Shown here: one piece after another, positions 26,301 to 36,956 of the stretch
How the letters are laid out: the number at the start of each line of letters is the position of its first letter
Position numbering within the stretch: the first letter of the stretch is position 1
Origin: Whalleya microplaca
Lineage: Eukaryota; Ascomycota; Sordariomycetes; Xylariales; Xylariaceae
Direction: 5' to 3'
Length of the DNA: 64,000 bases
Assembly: GCA_022497155.1 (NCBI GenBank)
Contig: MU385732.1
Span: 1 to 64,000, forward strand
Translations under genes and position numbers: made by a program
Notes under the pieces: generated by a model
Seen by the model: the letters and a program-made list of their open reading frames with translations, nothing else
Told to the model about the DNA's origin: nothing
Databases searched by the model: none

Positions 26301-29300
26301 ATACCTTAAATTAATAAAAAAACGAAATAACGTTTATTATGGTAATTTATTTTTTGCCTTATAATATAGCTATAACTTTTGCTTATAAAAATAAAAAGTA
26401 ATTATTAGGTATAACTATTTTATTTAAAGCTTATAAATCGATTATAAGTCAAGCTTTTTGTTTTTTTTTAATATAGCGGTAAATAAAAAACGCTAGGGCT
26501 ATAAAAGGCGTAAGTTTTTCGACTTATTTTATATAGCTTTACTTATATAATTTGTCGAAAATCTTATCGAGTTTGCTTTTATTTTTATAGCTTAAAAAAT
26601 ATAATTGATTATTAATTTTATAATTTTGCTAACCGTTTATTAAAGGGATTTTTATTATATCTTTTCCCGGAATGTCGATAATGCTTTAGTCCGTTTATAT
26701 TTTAAAAAATTTATTAATAATATATAGGATTTCCTTATTAGCTTAAACGTTTCCGTTAAAAATATAGTGTTTTATATTAGTAACAATTTTTAATAAATCG
26801 GATAGCTTTTTAATCCTTAGCGATAAATATACTTTTAAAATTTTTAATCGGAAATTATTTTATATAAGTTTATTAGTTTATTTAATAATGTTAAATATTA
26901 CGTTTATTAAAAGGGTGTTTAATAGTATTATTAGCGTAAGTCTTTTATTTAAAACTATATCTGATATATTCCGTTTATTTATCGGGAATATCGCGTTAGT
27001 AGCTAACGTTTTTATTATAAAAGTAAATATAAATTTATTATTTATAGCGAATATATCCGGTACCTAAAAGTCTGCAGGAATAATTAGGCCCGTAGCTCTT
27101 ATTTTAGTTATATCGGCAGCTAAAATAGCCGCTAAATAGCTTATAATAGTCACTATTTTTAGATAGCCTTTTTAAAATATAAGGAGGTAACCTTTATTTA
27201 TATATTTATTTATCGAATTTATTCGGGTATTTTTACAAATATTTAAATTATTTTTCGATATATTTTTTAATATTACGGAATATAAGGTTATAAACGCGAT
27301 AATTATACTTATAGCCGCGTAATAGCTCGGCGTAAAGTTAAAATTTTAATTATCGGGAAGCGATATATAATAATAAGGTACTATTATTATTTGTTTAAAA
27401 GTAAGGGTTAAATTCCGAGATAAGGTTATTTTATAGCTATATAGCCGCGTATTATATATAATATTAAATAAAATATTAAAATTTAAAACTATTTTTAATT
27501 TTAAAGTTCGGTTATTATAATAAATTACGCCTTAATATTTATCGAGAAAGTTATTTTTTAATAATATACGGGATTTAATATTTTAATTTAATATTTAATT
27601 ATAGTATATAAATTTAATAACGATAGAATTTTCTTTATTATTTATTCCGGATAAATAGAAAATAAAAATAACGTACTATATATATCTTACTTTTTTTTTA
27701 CTAATTTCTTTGATTTTGCTTTTTTAATATTTGATAATATAGTTTAAAGTTTTTAAAAATTTAACCGTAATTAACGTCCGCCCTGTTTTTAGGTTAAAGT
27801 AAATAAAACATTTTTACTTATTTCGTTACGCGCGGCATTTCGCCCGCAAATATGTATATCGGGAGTGCAAGGATTTTTCGACATTTTTGCCGAAAGGGGT
27901 TATACGAAACTTTATTTTAGCTATTTTTTGCTTTCTGGTTTCGGCAAATATAGGCTTAAATAAGGCGCGGTTATTTTTTTATGCTATAAGGGCGAAATTT
28001 TCTTTTAATTTATAAAAAATGTTTTTATTATTATTATTATTGTCGGATTAACTAAAGTTATAAAAGATTTTATTATCGGTGCCTTTTTCGTTTTTAGCTA
28101 AAAAGGCTATATTATTATAGCTATTTTTATTATTATATAAGTCGATGTTCGCGAGATATATCTGCTTTTCTGGAGCCTCGTATTTCGCTTTTTTTACTTT
28201 TTTACGCCGTTTTATAGCCTTTACTTTCTCGCAATTCTTTAAATGCGTAAATAGTTTATTATAAAAGGGGCATTTTATATAGCAGAAGTTATATATACGT
28301 TTAAACGAAAGAAAATTAAAAAGGGTATTTAATAATTCGGTAAAGCGTAACGCGTAATAATGCGTATATATTTTTTTGCGTTTTTATAAAAAGAATTTTC
28401 GTATATAATGCTTATATTTAATAATTATATCGAATATAAAATATCCGTATTCCGACTTCCTATTTAATAAAGATATAAATTTTAAATAAATATCGGAGTT
28501 ATTTATATAAAATACCTAATGTTAATTTTTCGAGTTAGAGTTTTTTAAGTCGGATTTATTTATATTTGCTAGGTGCGTTTATTTTATACGCCGTTTATTC
28601 TTTTTATTATTTTTATTATATTTGCGGGTTTCCCGATGCTTGCGTCGTTTTTTCTTGCGCTCGGATTTACTTTTGCTCCTAGATTTTTTTTGCCGGAATT
28701 TTTTTAAGGTTTAGGCGATTTATTACGTTAAAATAAATAATTACGTTTAAATAACCGATCGTGTTTAAATAACTTACGGTTTAATTACTGCTCGCTTCGT
28801 TTTTAAAAGTCTTTATTTTTGCGATTATATTTTTATTTAATAAGGTTTAAATAGCTTTTTATTACGGCGTCGAAAAAAATAAAACGCTATTAATTAATAT
28901 AATATATATAATCGGCTAAAGTTTCGATTAGGTTTAATATATATAAATATTATTTAACGGGAAAATTTATATTGTCTTATATTTATATTATAATTCCCTG
29001 CTAATTAGTATTATTTAAAGCTAGGATTTTTATAGCTCTCGCGTAATATAACTTTTTTTAAATATATTAAATTACGGCTTTATTATTACGCGTAATATTT
29101 TCTAAATAAAGCTAATATATATTAAATTTTTTAATAGCCTTTACTAAAAATAATATAAAACGTTTAATAAGTTTAAATAGGTTACTTTTTAATCCGTATT
29201 TATAAAATTCTTATCGATTGCTTTTTATTAGTTTAGCTATTTATTAAAGTATACCCGTAAATAATAATAACGTTTGTTAAAATGTTATAATTTATTTAAC

Positions 29301-31373
29301 GTTATTTTTTCGGGTTTTTTTATTTTCGAAAAATAAATATATCTGTTTGTAAAAACTAAATATATCCGTAAATATTAAGGCGTTTTAATTCGCTACTATA
29401 TTTTAATCGCTAAAATTATATCGATCGAGATTAAAATAACCGATATTTTTACGTTTTAGCTTATAGTACCCGCCTTTTTTAAATAATTCTATCGAAAAAG
29501 GTATATTTTTATAGCCGCGATAGTAGTTCCTACCGCTTCTATTATAGCTGTTAAAACTTCCGGGCTTACTCGGACTTCCAGGTAGCTCTTTAAAATGCGG
29601 TAATAAATTAGATTTTCGGTATATATTTAAAAGGTAGCTAAATTATAAAAGCTGGGGAAAGTGTTACGGCTGGGCAAATATAACCGGCTGCGGGAATTAT
29701 TATAAGTGTAAAAACTATTGCGAGATAAAGAAAGTTTAAGGCGCAATAAATTACGGAGTTTATATAAATTAAAAATAAGCTTTAAAGTTTTAGCCCGACC
29801 GTAATACGTTTAAATAATGCGGCTATAGCGCTTATTAATAAAAAGCGTATAAAAGTAATTATAGTACGGGGTTACTCGATAAGAAATTAAAGGTACGTAG
29901 CCCTAAAAAACGTATATATAAATTAATTATAAGCGTTACGTTATTTGCTGTAATAGTTGCGAGTATTATATTTAATTACCCGCTAATCTAGTTAAACCGA
30001 TTATTAAATCGCGTATTTATTTCCGCGATTTATATATCGGTACTATTTTATTACTATTATATTATTTTAGTAAAGCTTTTTAAATATTATAATATAATAA
30101 AGTTATTACTTAATTTTTTTAGTTGTTATACACTTTATATTTCCGCGTTAAGGGTATATAAAAAGTCGCGTTTTTTATTTTTATTTTTATTTTTGCCTGT
30201 AAATCTTATTTTCTATAAGTTTTATAATATACGAGTGTTTACGTTAATTAAATCCTTAAATTTTTAATATTACGTCTCGCTTTTATTATCGGTTTCGCGC
30301 GATTAAGCTATATCTCGCTATAAAGGCGGTACGTATTAAAATAGTTACTTTATAAATAATATAAATAAGGGAATATTAAAATAAGTAACCGAAAGTAAAC
30401 TTAAGGCCCGAGCCGATTAATTAAAAAATACGTTCGGGTTTTTTTACAAAGACTTAAGGCTTATACTTTAATTATTATTTTATAGAAAAGTGCCGGGGGT
30501 AAAATTAGCTATAATGCCAGTTTTTTCCGGTTAGATAGGGTATAAATATATAAAGGAATAAATACGATATAAGGTATATACGGAAAGATTTATAAAGGTT
30601 ATAAAAGATAAAGTTTTATAAAGTATATAAAGAGATTTATAAGGTCGATTATAACAGAACCTTATAAAAATGCGTATATATATATAAGAAAATCTAATCC
30701 CGGGCGGGATTAAATATTTATATAGGTAGAAAAAAATTTTCCGCTAATTTATTTAAAATAAAGCGAGTTATATAGTTTATGCGTCTGCTAATCGAGTAAT
30801 AACTTTTATATAAAAGAAAGGTATAAAAATAAACTTAATAATTACTAAACTTATATAAGGAAGGTAATTATAGCGTAAAAATAAATAAAAAATAATTATA
30901 TACTTAAGGCGAATTTATAAAGTACGTGTTAGTTTAAGAAACCTTAATATCGGCGTTTTAGCCTTATAAAAAAAGAGACCCGGTTCCGGTATTATTTAAA
31001 TATATGTTGGGAGTAATTTACTTAAAAATACTTAATATATTAGTAAAAGTCTTAAGCCGGGATATAAATAACGTATTAAAGCCTTATAAAAAATCAGTAG
31101 CTAATTAGTTAATCTAACCTTATAAATTTATATAATTTAAACCTAAATATCCGTTTCGGATATTAGCTTTATAAAGAAAAATTTCCGAAACTTTAGCTCG
31201 CGGGCAATCCGGCCCCGTTAGTTATCGTAATAAACCTTATAAAAAACGTATATAATAGTGCGGTCCGGATTAAAACGTCAGTTAGAATATCAACCTTATA
31301 AAAAAAATACGCCGATCTTAAAAATCTAATAGTTATAATAATTATAATAAAACAAAAGCAGGTACTACTATTT

Positions 31374-31546
31374 AATATAAAATATATGGGGTAAAATAAT
31401 ATATTATACGAAAAATAAAGATTAAACATTTAAATTATAGTGGAGCTACACCTTAAATGCTTAGGATCTCTTATTTTTTTTATCTATTTTATCTTATTTA
31501 AGCTAAGCTAGCCCTGAGGGATAAGGGCCCGTAAGGCCCCGTATTA
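31374..31546 (+). repeat. Gypsy-C LTR, right
   Basis: Same length and order of motifs as the left LTR, ending GGCCCCGTATTA. It is the 5' LTR with respect to the minus-strand element. The 78-codon minus-strand open frame across its edge (31,193-31,429) is accidental. Confidence 0.85.
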
Positions 31547-31835
31547 TCCCCGGAATATATACCCGACTAAAACGTTTAAAATAATTCCGAAAAAAACTTA
31601 AAAACCCGTTAAAAAAGGCTAATAAATTATACGCGAAATATTATAATAATAAGTATACCTTTTTAACTTTATATATTAGTTAAATAACCAGGCTTTTAAT
31701 TAAAAACTTATAATTAAAATATTTTAAGCTTACTTTAAAATTTATTTAACTTTTTAAAGTTATCGCAAAAATCGGCTTTTAAGCTTACCGGCTCCCTTTA
31801 CTTATAAAATATAGTCGAATTTATAACGTATTTTA

Positions 31836-32038
31836 TCACGTGTTATAAGGGTTAAGGTGGCTTAGCGACTTAATTCCTGTGTATTTTATATAATATTAAA
31901 ATGGAGGAAAAAAGAAAGACTTTAAGCTAAAAAGTCGGCCGAGAAATTTACTATACATGTTAAATGTAAAGCCTAAGCTGTAATTACGTAATGCGCACGG
32001 ACCACACCTTAATCGTATGCTTAACTTATGTTATAATA
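31836..32038 (-). mobile_element. MITE-1, copy 3, inside Gypsy-B integrase
   Basis: Reverse-orientation copy beginning TCACGTGTTATAAGGGTTAA and ending near CTTAACTTATGTTATAA. It splits the Gypsy-B codons N-V-F-Y (left) from I-L-Y (right), where related elements read on without a break. This gives a natural empty-site comparison and implies only a 2-3 bp duplication (TA or TAT). That favours a Tc1/mariner or PIF/Harbinger type of origin over hAT. Confidence 0.78.
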
Positions 32039-34502
32039 TATTCTTTATATAGCTTTTAAAGCTATAAAAAGCCAGGTTATTTAACCCTTTACTTATGTTT
32101 AATTTAAGAAATAATAAAAAATAAGTTATTAAAATATAATTAACTATTAAATATATTAAAGGGAAATATATTATAAAATAAAACGTAATAAATAGCCCGC
32201 TAAATATAACGAATAAATATTAGCCGAAAATATAGCTAACGTTTAAAATAATATTATAAAATACAAGCGAAAGCAAAAAAAGGTATAAAAAACAAAAGAT
32301 TTAATAATAACGTAATAAATTATAAAACGGCTAATAGCTAATATTAAATATTATAATTTTTAAACGTTAAAATAAAATAGCTATAAAAAAGTACCGAAAA
32401 TAAAAAAAAGCGAACCGAATATATCTTTTTAAATAATTAAATAAACTATTAATAAATAAAATAAAACTATATATTAATATAAAAGAAATAAAGAAATAAT
32501 TATTATATATAATACTTTAAGATTTAATCCTAAAAGCAAGTAAGCTATATAACTTAAGATAATAAAAGCCCGGAAAACCGATAAATAAAAATAAAAACTA
32601 AGAAATAATAATATAAAAAAAGCGGCCGCTATAAATAACACTTTGAAAATCGAACCTAAAGATAAATAGACTAAATAACCACTAATAGCCGAAATAAAAA
32701 GATAATAATCTTATTAATATTATTAAAATTTAAACTTAAATCTTTAAAATCGATTATTTTATACTTTATTAATTAAGTTATAATATAATATCCCCGAAAA
32801 AACCCTAAAACTAAGCCGATAATTTAATTAAAACCTAAAAGTTTTTATTTTCATTCATTTAAAAATATAGCCTAAAAGTAGTTAAAGTATGCCGCTATAA
32901 AAGCTAAACGCACGTTTTTTATAAACGCTTAAATAGTAATAGTTTATACGGCAAAACTATAATCCTTTATACCGAAATAAAACTTACTTATACTAACGTA
33001 AGGTTAACGTTCATTAAAAAATTAAAAAACTATTAAAAATAGCCCTGAAAAAAAAGTAATTAAATAAATATAAAACTTATAACCCCGTATTTTAAGGGAT
33101 AAAAAGCCGTATAAGTTATAATTTTACACTTAAAAATAAGTAATTAATATTAATAACGGGAGTTTTATAAACCGTTAATAATAATGCCTAAAAAATTAAA
33201 AATATTATTTAAAATTAATTTTTTTATTTTTATTATAACTAATTAAATTATATTTTATATAATAAATTTATAATAAAGCGTTTTATATTTAAAGGAATTA
33301 AAATTAAGTTAAAGCTAAATTAACGCGTTAATTTTTTTTATAATATATATAATAAAGTTATATTTTTAACGGTATTATTATTTACGTTTATTTAATACTT
33401 TTAAATTAAGGTAAATTAAATAATAAAACTATTAAAGCACTTTTAATTAAATATTATTAAATTAAAGACTTAATTAATTAGTTTAATGATAAAAATAATA
33501 TGAATAAAAAACAAATATATTAATAAATTTATTTATATTATAGCTTTTAAAATATAACGTATAAGTAAAAAATATTAAGTTATGTTATAAAGTATACGCT
33601 TTATAAAAAACAGGGCTTAAGATTTAGTTATATTATTAGTAAAATTATTAACATAAAGAGGAAAAAAAAAGAAAAACCAAACCTAATAAGGCCTGCTAAA
33701 AATCACTATGTACGTAAGGTGGGGTAGCTTAGTCATTTAGGTGATTATAGCGTTTACGTACCCCACTTAATCTTAATCTTAATCCTAGTCTTAACTAGTC
33801 CCGATTCGGCCGTAATAAGTTAAAAAATTTATATTTAATTTCTAAGGGCTCGCTATTTCGCGGCTAAAAAAAATGTTAAGCTTTATTATAATAAAGCCGA
33901 TATAAAAGGTTTAAAATAACTTAATGACGTATTATATAATAATTAAAAATGCGGTTATAAACTCGGCGGGTTTAATAATAATAGCGACGCCTTTTAAATT
34001 AAGGAATGTTTTAAGTTATTTATAAAATAACGGCGTTATTATAACGTTAAATAAGCGTAATAAGCGGCTTTTTTAAAAAAACTAGCTCGGCTAATATTAG
34101 CTCGGTTAATATAATTAACTTAATTAGCTTAGCTAATTTAACGCTTATTAACATTATTATTATTACTTACGTTAGATATTTTAATAAATAAAAAAATAAA
34201 AACGAGATTAATAAAATAATTTAATAAATTTAATATAAAAACGCAAGAAAATAAAAAATATAAAAAATAATTTAATAAATTATTAAATAATTTTTTTTAA
34301 AAAAAGGAAAAAATAAAAACAGTTAATTAATAGTTTTTAATAAATAAACTATGGCGATAAAATAAAAACCGGAATAATAATTAATTAATTATAAACTAAA
34401 GAAAATAACTTATATAAATATAGCTTAATTATTATTATTATAAAATATTAACTTAATAAATTATTAATAATTAAATTAGCTATATAAAAAAGGGAGGATA
34501 AT
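32039..34502 (+). other. Gypsy-B 3' part, poorly resolved
   Basis: The first few hundred bases continue the integrase/chromodomain region but lose similarity quickly. Around 33,700-33,760 lies an inverted repeat, TACGTAAGGTGGGGTA against TTACGTACCCCACTTA, separated by about 30 bases and followed by three CTTAAT-like words; it may be a small insertion. About 33,800-34,260 keeps CpG-rich phrases with a cysteine/glycine-rich theoretical frame that I do not recognise. A Gypsy-B purine tract closes the region at 34,484-34,500. Confidence 0.4.
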
Positions 34503-34620
34503 TATTAAATATAAGGCTTATATTATAAGCTTTATTAATTTATAAGCTTTATTAAACAAGTATCGGGAAAAAACCGGAAGTTTTTTTTTACCTTTTATTT
34601 ATATAAAAAAAATTTGCCCT

Positions 34621-34822
34621 TATAATAGTTAAGCACGGGTAATATATTAACTTATAAAGTATAAATATAGGTGCATTAATTCTTAACCCCTTTATATATA
34701 AAAGGGGCGAAGCCTCTTTTATATAAATAAAGGGTAGGGAAAAACCTCTAGTCTTTCCCCGATATGTCCCCGATAAAGCTTATAAGTTAATAAGGCTTAT
34801 AGCATAAGCCCTATATCTAACA
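34621..34822 (-). repeat. Solo Gypsy-B LTR inserted in the Gypsy-B 3' LTR
   Basis: 202 bp; on the minus strand it starts TGTTAGATATAGGGCTTATG and has a TATA-like TTTATTTATATAAAA followed by a GC-box-like GGCTTCGCCCC. It is flanked by GCCCT (34,616-34,620) and GCCCC (34,823-34,827), a 5-bp TSD. It is less RIP-damaged than the LTR it sits in (TATTAAATATAAGGC at 34,503), so it looks like a later arrival. Confidence 0.85.
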
Positions 34823-34835
34823 GCCCCTTTTATAT

Positions 34836-35107
34836 TGTCTTAAGATAAGGTGTTAAAGTAAATGAAAAGTGAAATATTAAGTTAAAAATAAGTGTATATA
34901 ATAATTATTAAAGCTATTTAATTAAATTTATAACTATATAACTATTTAATAAAGTAAATGTAAGGGAAAAAGTCAGTTAAATACAGGTATATAATCCACT
35001 ATAAAATGCCCTGTGAAGTGCTTTATAAATACCTTATAAAGTGCTTTATAAATACTTTATAACGTGGCTTTAAAGGGCTTTTAGTGGCTTTTAAACTGCT
35101 ATTAATA
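34836..35107. mobile_element. Small insert of about 270 bp, relatively RIP-poor
   Basis: The outer Gypsy-B LTR text breaks after GCCCCTTTTATAT at 34,835 and resumes at about 35,108 with TAATATATAAA. The insert starts TGTCTTAAGATAAGG and ends near CTGCCCCGTA. It retains far more CpA/TpG than its surroundings and has two near-identical 23-base units, GTGCTTTATAAATAC plus a TTATAA tail, at about 35,017-35,062. It could be a solo LTR of a fifth family or a MITE; the edges are approximate. Confidence 0.55.
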
Positions 35108-35506
35108 CCCGTAATTCCCTGCCCCGTAATAATATATAAAAAAGTCAAGAATTAATACACTTATATTTATACTTTATAAATTAATATATTACCCGTATTT
35201 AATTATTATTATAGCTTTATTTATAGCCGTTTTAAAAATCGGTAACTTTTTTAAGCTATAAATATTAGTTTTTAATATCGGATAATAATATTTACTATAT
35301 TATTTTTTAAAAAGTTTTTTATTATAACTAATAATTTTATTTTTTAAATTTAGTTATAATTTCTCGTAAAAAAGTAAAGCCCGGTTTTTTTTTAAAATTA
35401 GCTTAAATTATTAAGCTTTTAAGCTAAAAAAACATATATTAAATATCCGAGAGTTTTATCCCGGCTATTAGCCGGCATTTTTTAACGCTATAATAAAATA
35501 AGTTTT

Positions 35507-35680
35507 TAAAAAGGGTTATTATAAAGTAGTAATGTATATTATAAAATAAATAAAGATTTAACATTTAAGTTATAGCGGAACTAAAATCTTAAATGCTTAA
35601 AATCTTTTATTTATTTTATTTATTATTTTATTTAATTTAATTTAAGTTAATTTAAAAGGCCTCTCCGGGGCTTTATATTA
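35507..35680 (+). repeat. Solo Gypsy-C LTR with perfect TSD
   Basis: 174 bp, heavily RIP-mutated, with the hairpin arms AACATTTAAGTTATAGCGGA and TTAAATGCTTAAAATC. GTTTT flanks it at 35,502-35,506 and 35,681-35,685. It splits Gypsy-B gag text that is continuous at about 11,990 in the other copy. Confidence 0.82.
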
Positions 35681-36206
35681 GTTTTTAAATATCCGGAATT
35701 ATAAATAAGTATTTTAATTTATTATTTAAAAATATTTTAATTCGATTAAAGTTATTATTATTTTAACTTATTTATAAATTAAATTTAAGTTTAATATTTT
35801 TTTATATTATTAGTTTATTTTATTCCGGGTATAAATAATTTTAACGGTATTTTTTAAAACTTTTTTAATACGTTAAAAAATAGCCCGGTATTTATTAAGT
35901 TAAGACTTTTATTTAATATAATTAAACAAAAGGTTAAATTTATTATAATTAAATATAATAATATAATTAAACTTAATATTTAATTTATTATTGAAACTAA
36001 AAAAATTAAAGTTTAATATAATAAACTTTTTTTTAAAAAAATTAAGTCCCGAGCTTTTAAATACATTAAGTTTATTATTAAATAATAACGAGCTTAAAAG
36101 TTTTAATAATACGTTTTAAGTATTAATTACGTTATGTTTTTTATATAAAGCTTTAATAAGTTACGTAAAAAAAGTATATAAAGTAGTTTTTTAAGCTTTA
36201 AAATAC

Positions 36207-36431
36207 TTACGCCTAAATTATTATAGCTAAAGGCAGGGCTTTAATTTAAGTACTAATTGTATATTTATAAATAAATAAAAAGGAAAGTTATTTTAAATTA
36301 TAAGAATTACTTAAAAAACTTAAGCCGGGTGCCCCACCGGGCGGTGACCATTTTGCCGTGCCGTTATTAATTAATATACGAGAGTACGTAATAATAAGTG
36401 GTCTGTGCGCTTAATACGTACTTTCCGTAAT
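36207..36431 (-). mobile_element. MITE-3, copy 2, with perfect 9-bp TSD
   Basis: 225 bp, starting TTACGCCTAAATT and ending ACTTTCCGTAA, i.e. TTACG-type inverted tips. TTAAAATAC stands at 36,198-36,206 and again at 36,432-36,440. MITE-2 has closely similar tips (TCACGGT/ATCGTGA) and the same layout of a GC-rich head with GGACCAC and CCCGGCGGG-like words and a T-rich middle, so MITE-2 and MITE-3 probably belong to one superfamily with 8-9 bp duplications. It interrupts the inverted Gypsy-B gag. Confidence 0.85.
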
Positions 36432-36659
36432 TAAAATACGAAGTTTTTTATAATAACGGGCTTATTGTTTATTAGCTTTTGCGGTATTTTAAGTTTAGTT
36501 AAATTTTACGTTTTTTAAAGTTAAGTTATAAATTTTTTTTTTAGTTTTAATTTTTTAATAAATCGGGGTTTTTCATTTATATAAACAATAAGCTTTTTTT
36601 AATAATTATAAAATCCGGCTTTTATAAAAGTTTTATAATAATTTATTTACTTTTTTAAA

Positions 36660-36780
36660 TAATATAAATAATATAAAATAAAGTAATATATTATATAAAA
36701 AATAAAAATTTAACATTTAAGTTATAATAAAGCTATAACTTAAATGTTTAAAATCTTTTATTTTTTTTATTTACTTTATA
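36660..36780 (+). repeat. Solo Gypsy-C LTR, left part (continues at 48,475-48,534)
   Basis: The LTR text runs normally through the hairpin and stops after TTTACTTTATA. It resumes 11.7 kb away at 48,475 with TTTTTATTTTATTTTAATTA and finishes with CCCGTAAAGCCTTATATTA. The outer flanks TTAAA (36,655-36,659) and CCGGG (48,535-48,539) are the same 5-bp target if the left one was RIP-mutated from CCGGG. It is the outer layer of the triple nest. Confidence 0.8.
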
Positions 36781-36956
36781 TTACGGTATGTGGTAATTAC
36801 TAAAGGCAAGGCTTTAATATTACTAGCTATTATATTAAAATCGCAAAATAAAGAAAAAAGAAATAAATTTCCTAAATATGCGTTAAAAAAATTTGTTTAA
36901 AAAAATCCTGCCGGGCTAACCTTAGTGAGTGACTAATATATACACGGGCCATATAC
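36781..36956 (-). mobile_element. MITE-2, second copy, left part (continues at 48,449-48,474)
   Basis: Reverse-orientation MITE-2: 176 bases here plus 26 at 48,449-48,474 give 202, the same length as the intact copy at 11,517-11,718. It sits in the Gypsy-C solo LTR. The duplication at this copy is imperfect (ACTTTATA against TTTTTATT). Confidence 0.82.

Larger units (their letters stand above)
23158..31546 (-). mobile_element. Gypsy-C, complete inverted element inside Gypsy-B
   Basis: Two direct LTRs, 23,158-23,331 and 31,374-31,546 (173-174 bp), with TCCCT at 23,153-23,157 and TCCCC at 31,547-31,551, a 5-bp TSD with one RIP change. Coding remnants run on the minus strand. Around 25,700-26,700 the reverse complement gives recognisable RT/RNase H phrases (FLLAKFFFDY-like, then LNFPRQLK and KRKITLLAEK). 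This resembles a fungal Gypsy lineage distinct from A and B; that placement is by memory of family sequences, not by search. Gag should lie toward 31,300 and integrase toward 23,400. It interrupts the Gypsy-B integrase, so it is younger than Gypsy-B. Confidence 0.82.
10750..35213 (+). mobile_element. Gypsy-B, nearly full length, split by nested insertions
   Basis: 5' LTR about 10,750-10,950. Gag follows to 12,652, ending in a damaged CCHC-like knuckle near 12,500-12,545. Pol resumes at 20,154 (RT about 20,800-21,240, then RNase H and integrase to 23,157), resumes again at 31,552 (integrase C-terminal part) and crosses MITE-1 at 31,836-32,038. The purine tract AAAAAAGGGAGGATAAT lies just before the 3' LTR, which starts at 34,503. 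That LTR is itself split by a reverse solo LTR (34,621-34,822) and another insert (34,836-35,107) and ends near 35,213. Translation across the Gypsy-C breakpoints joins integrase segments, confirming one element. All frames are full of RIP-type stops. Confidence 0.8.

Noticed and set aside
31193..31429. 78-codon minus-strand open frame, hydrophobic
   Set aside because: It straddles the inner edge of a Gypsy-C LTR; the hydrophobicity follows from T-rich codons.
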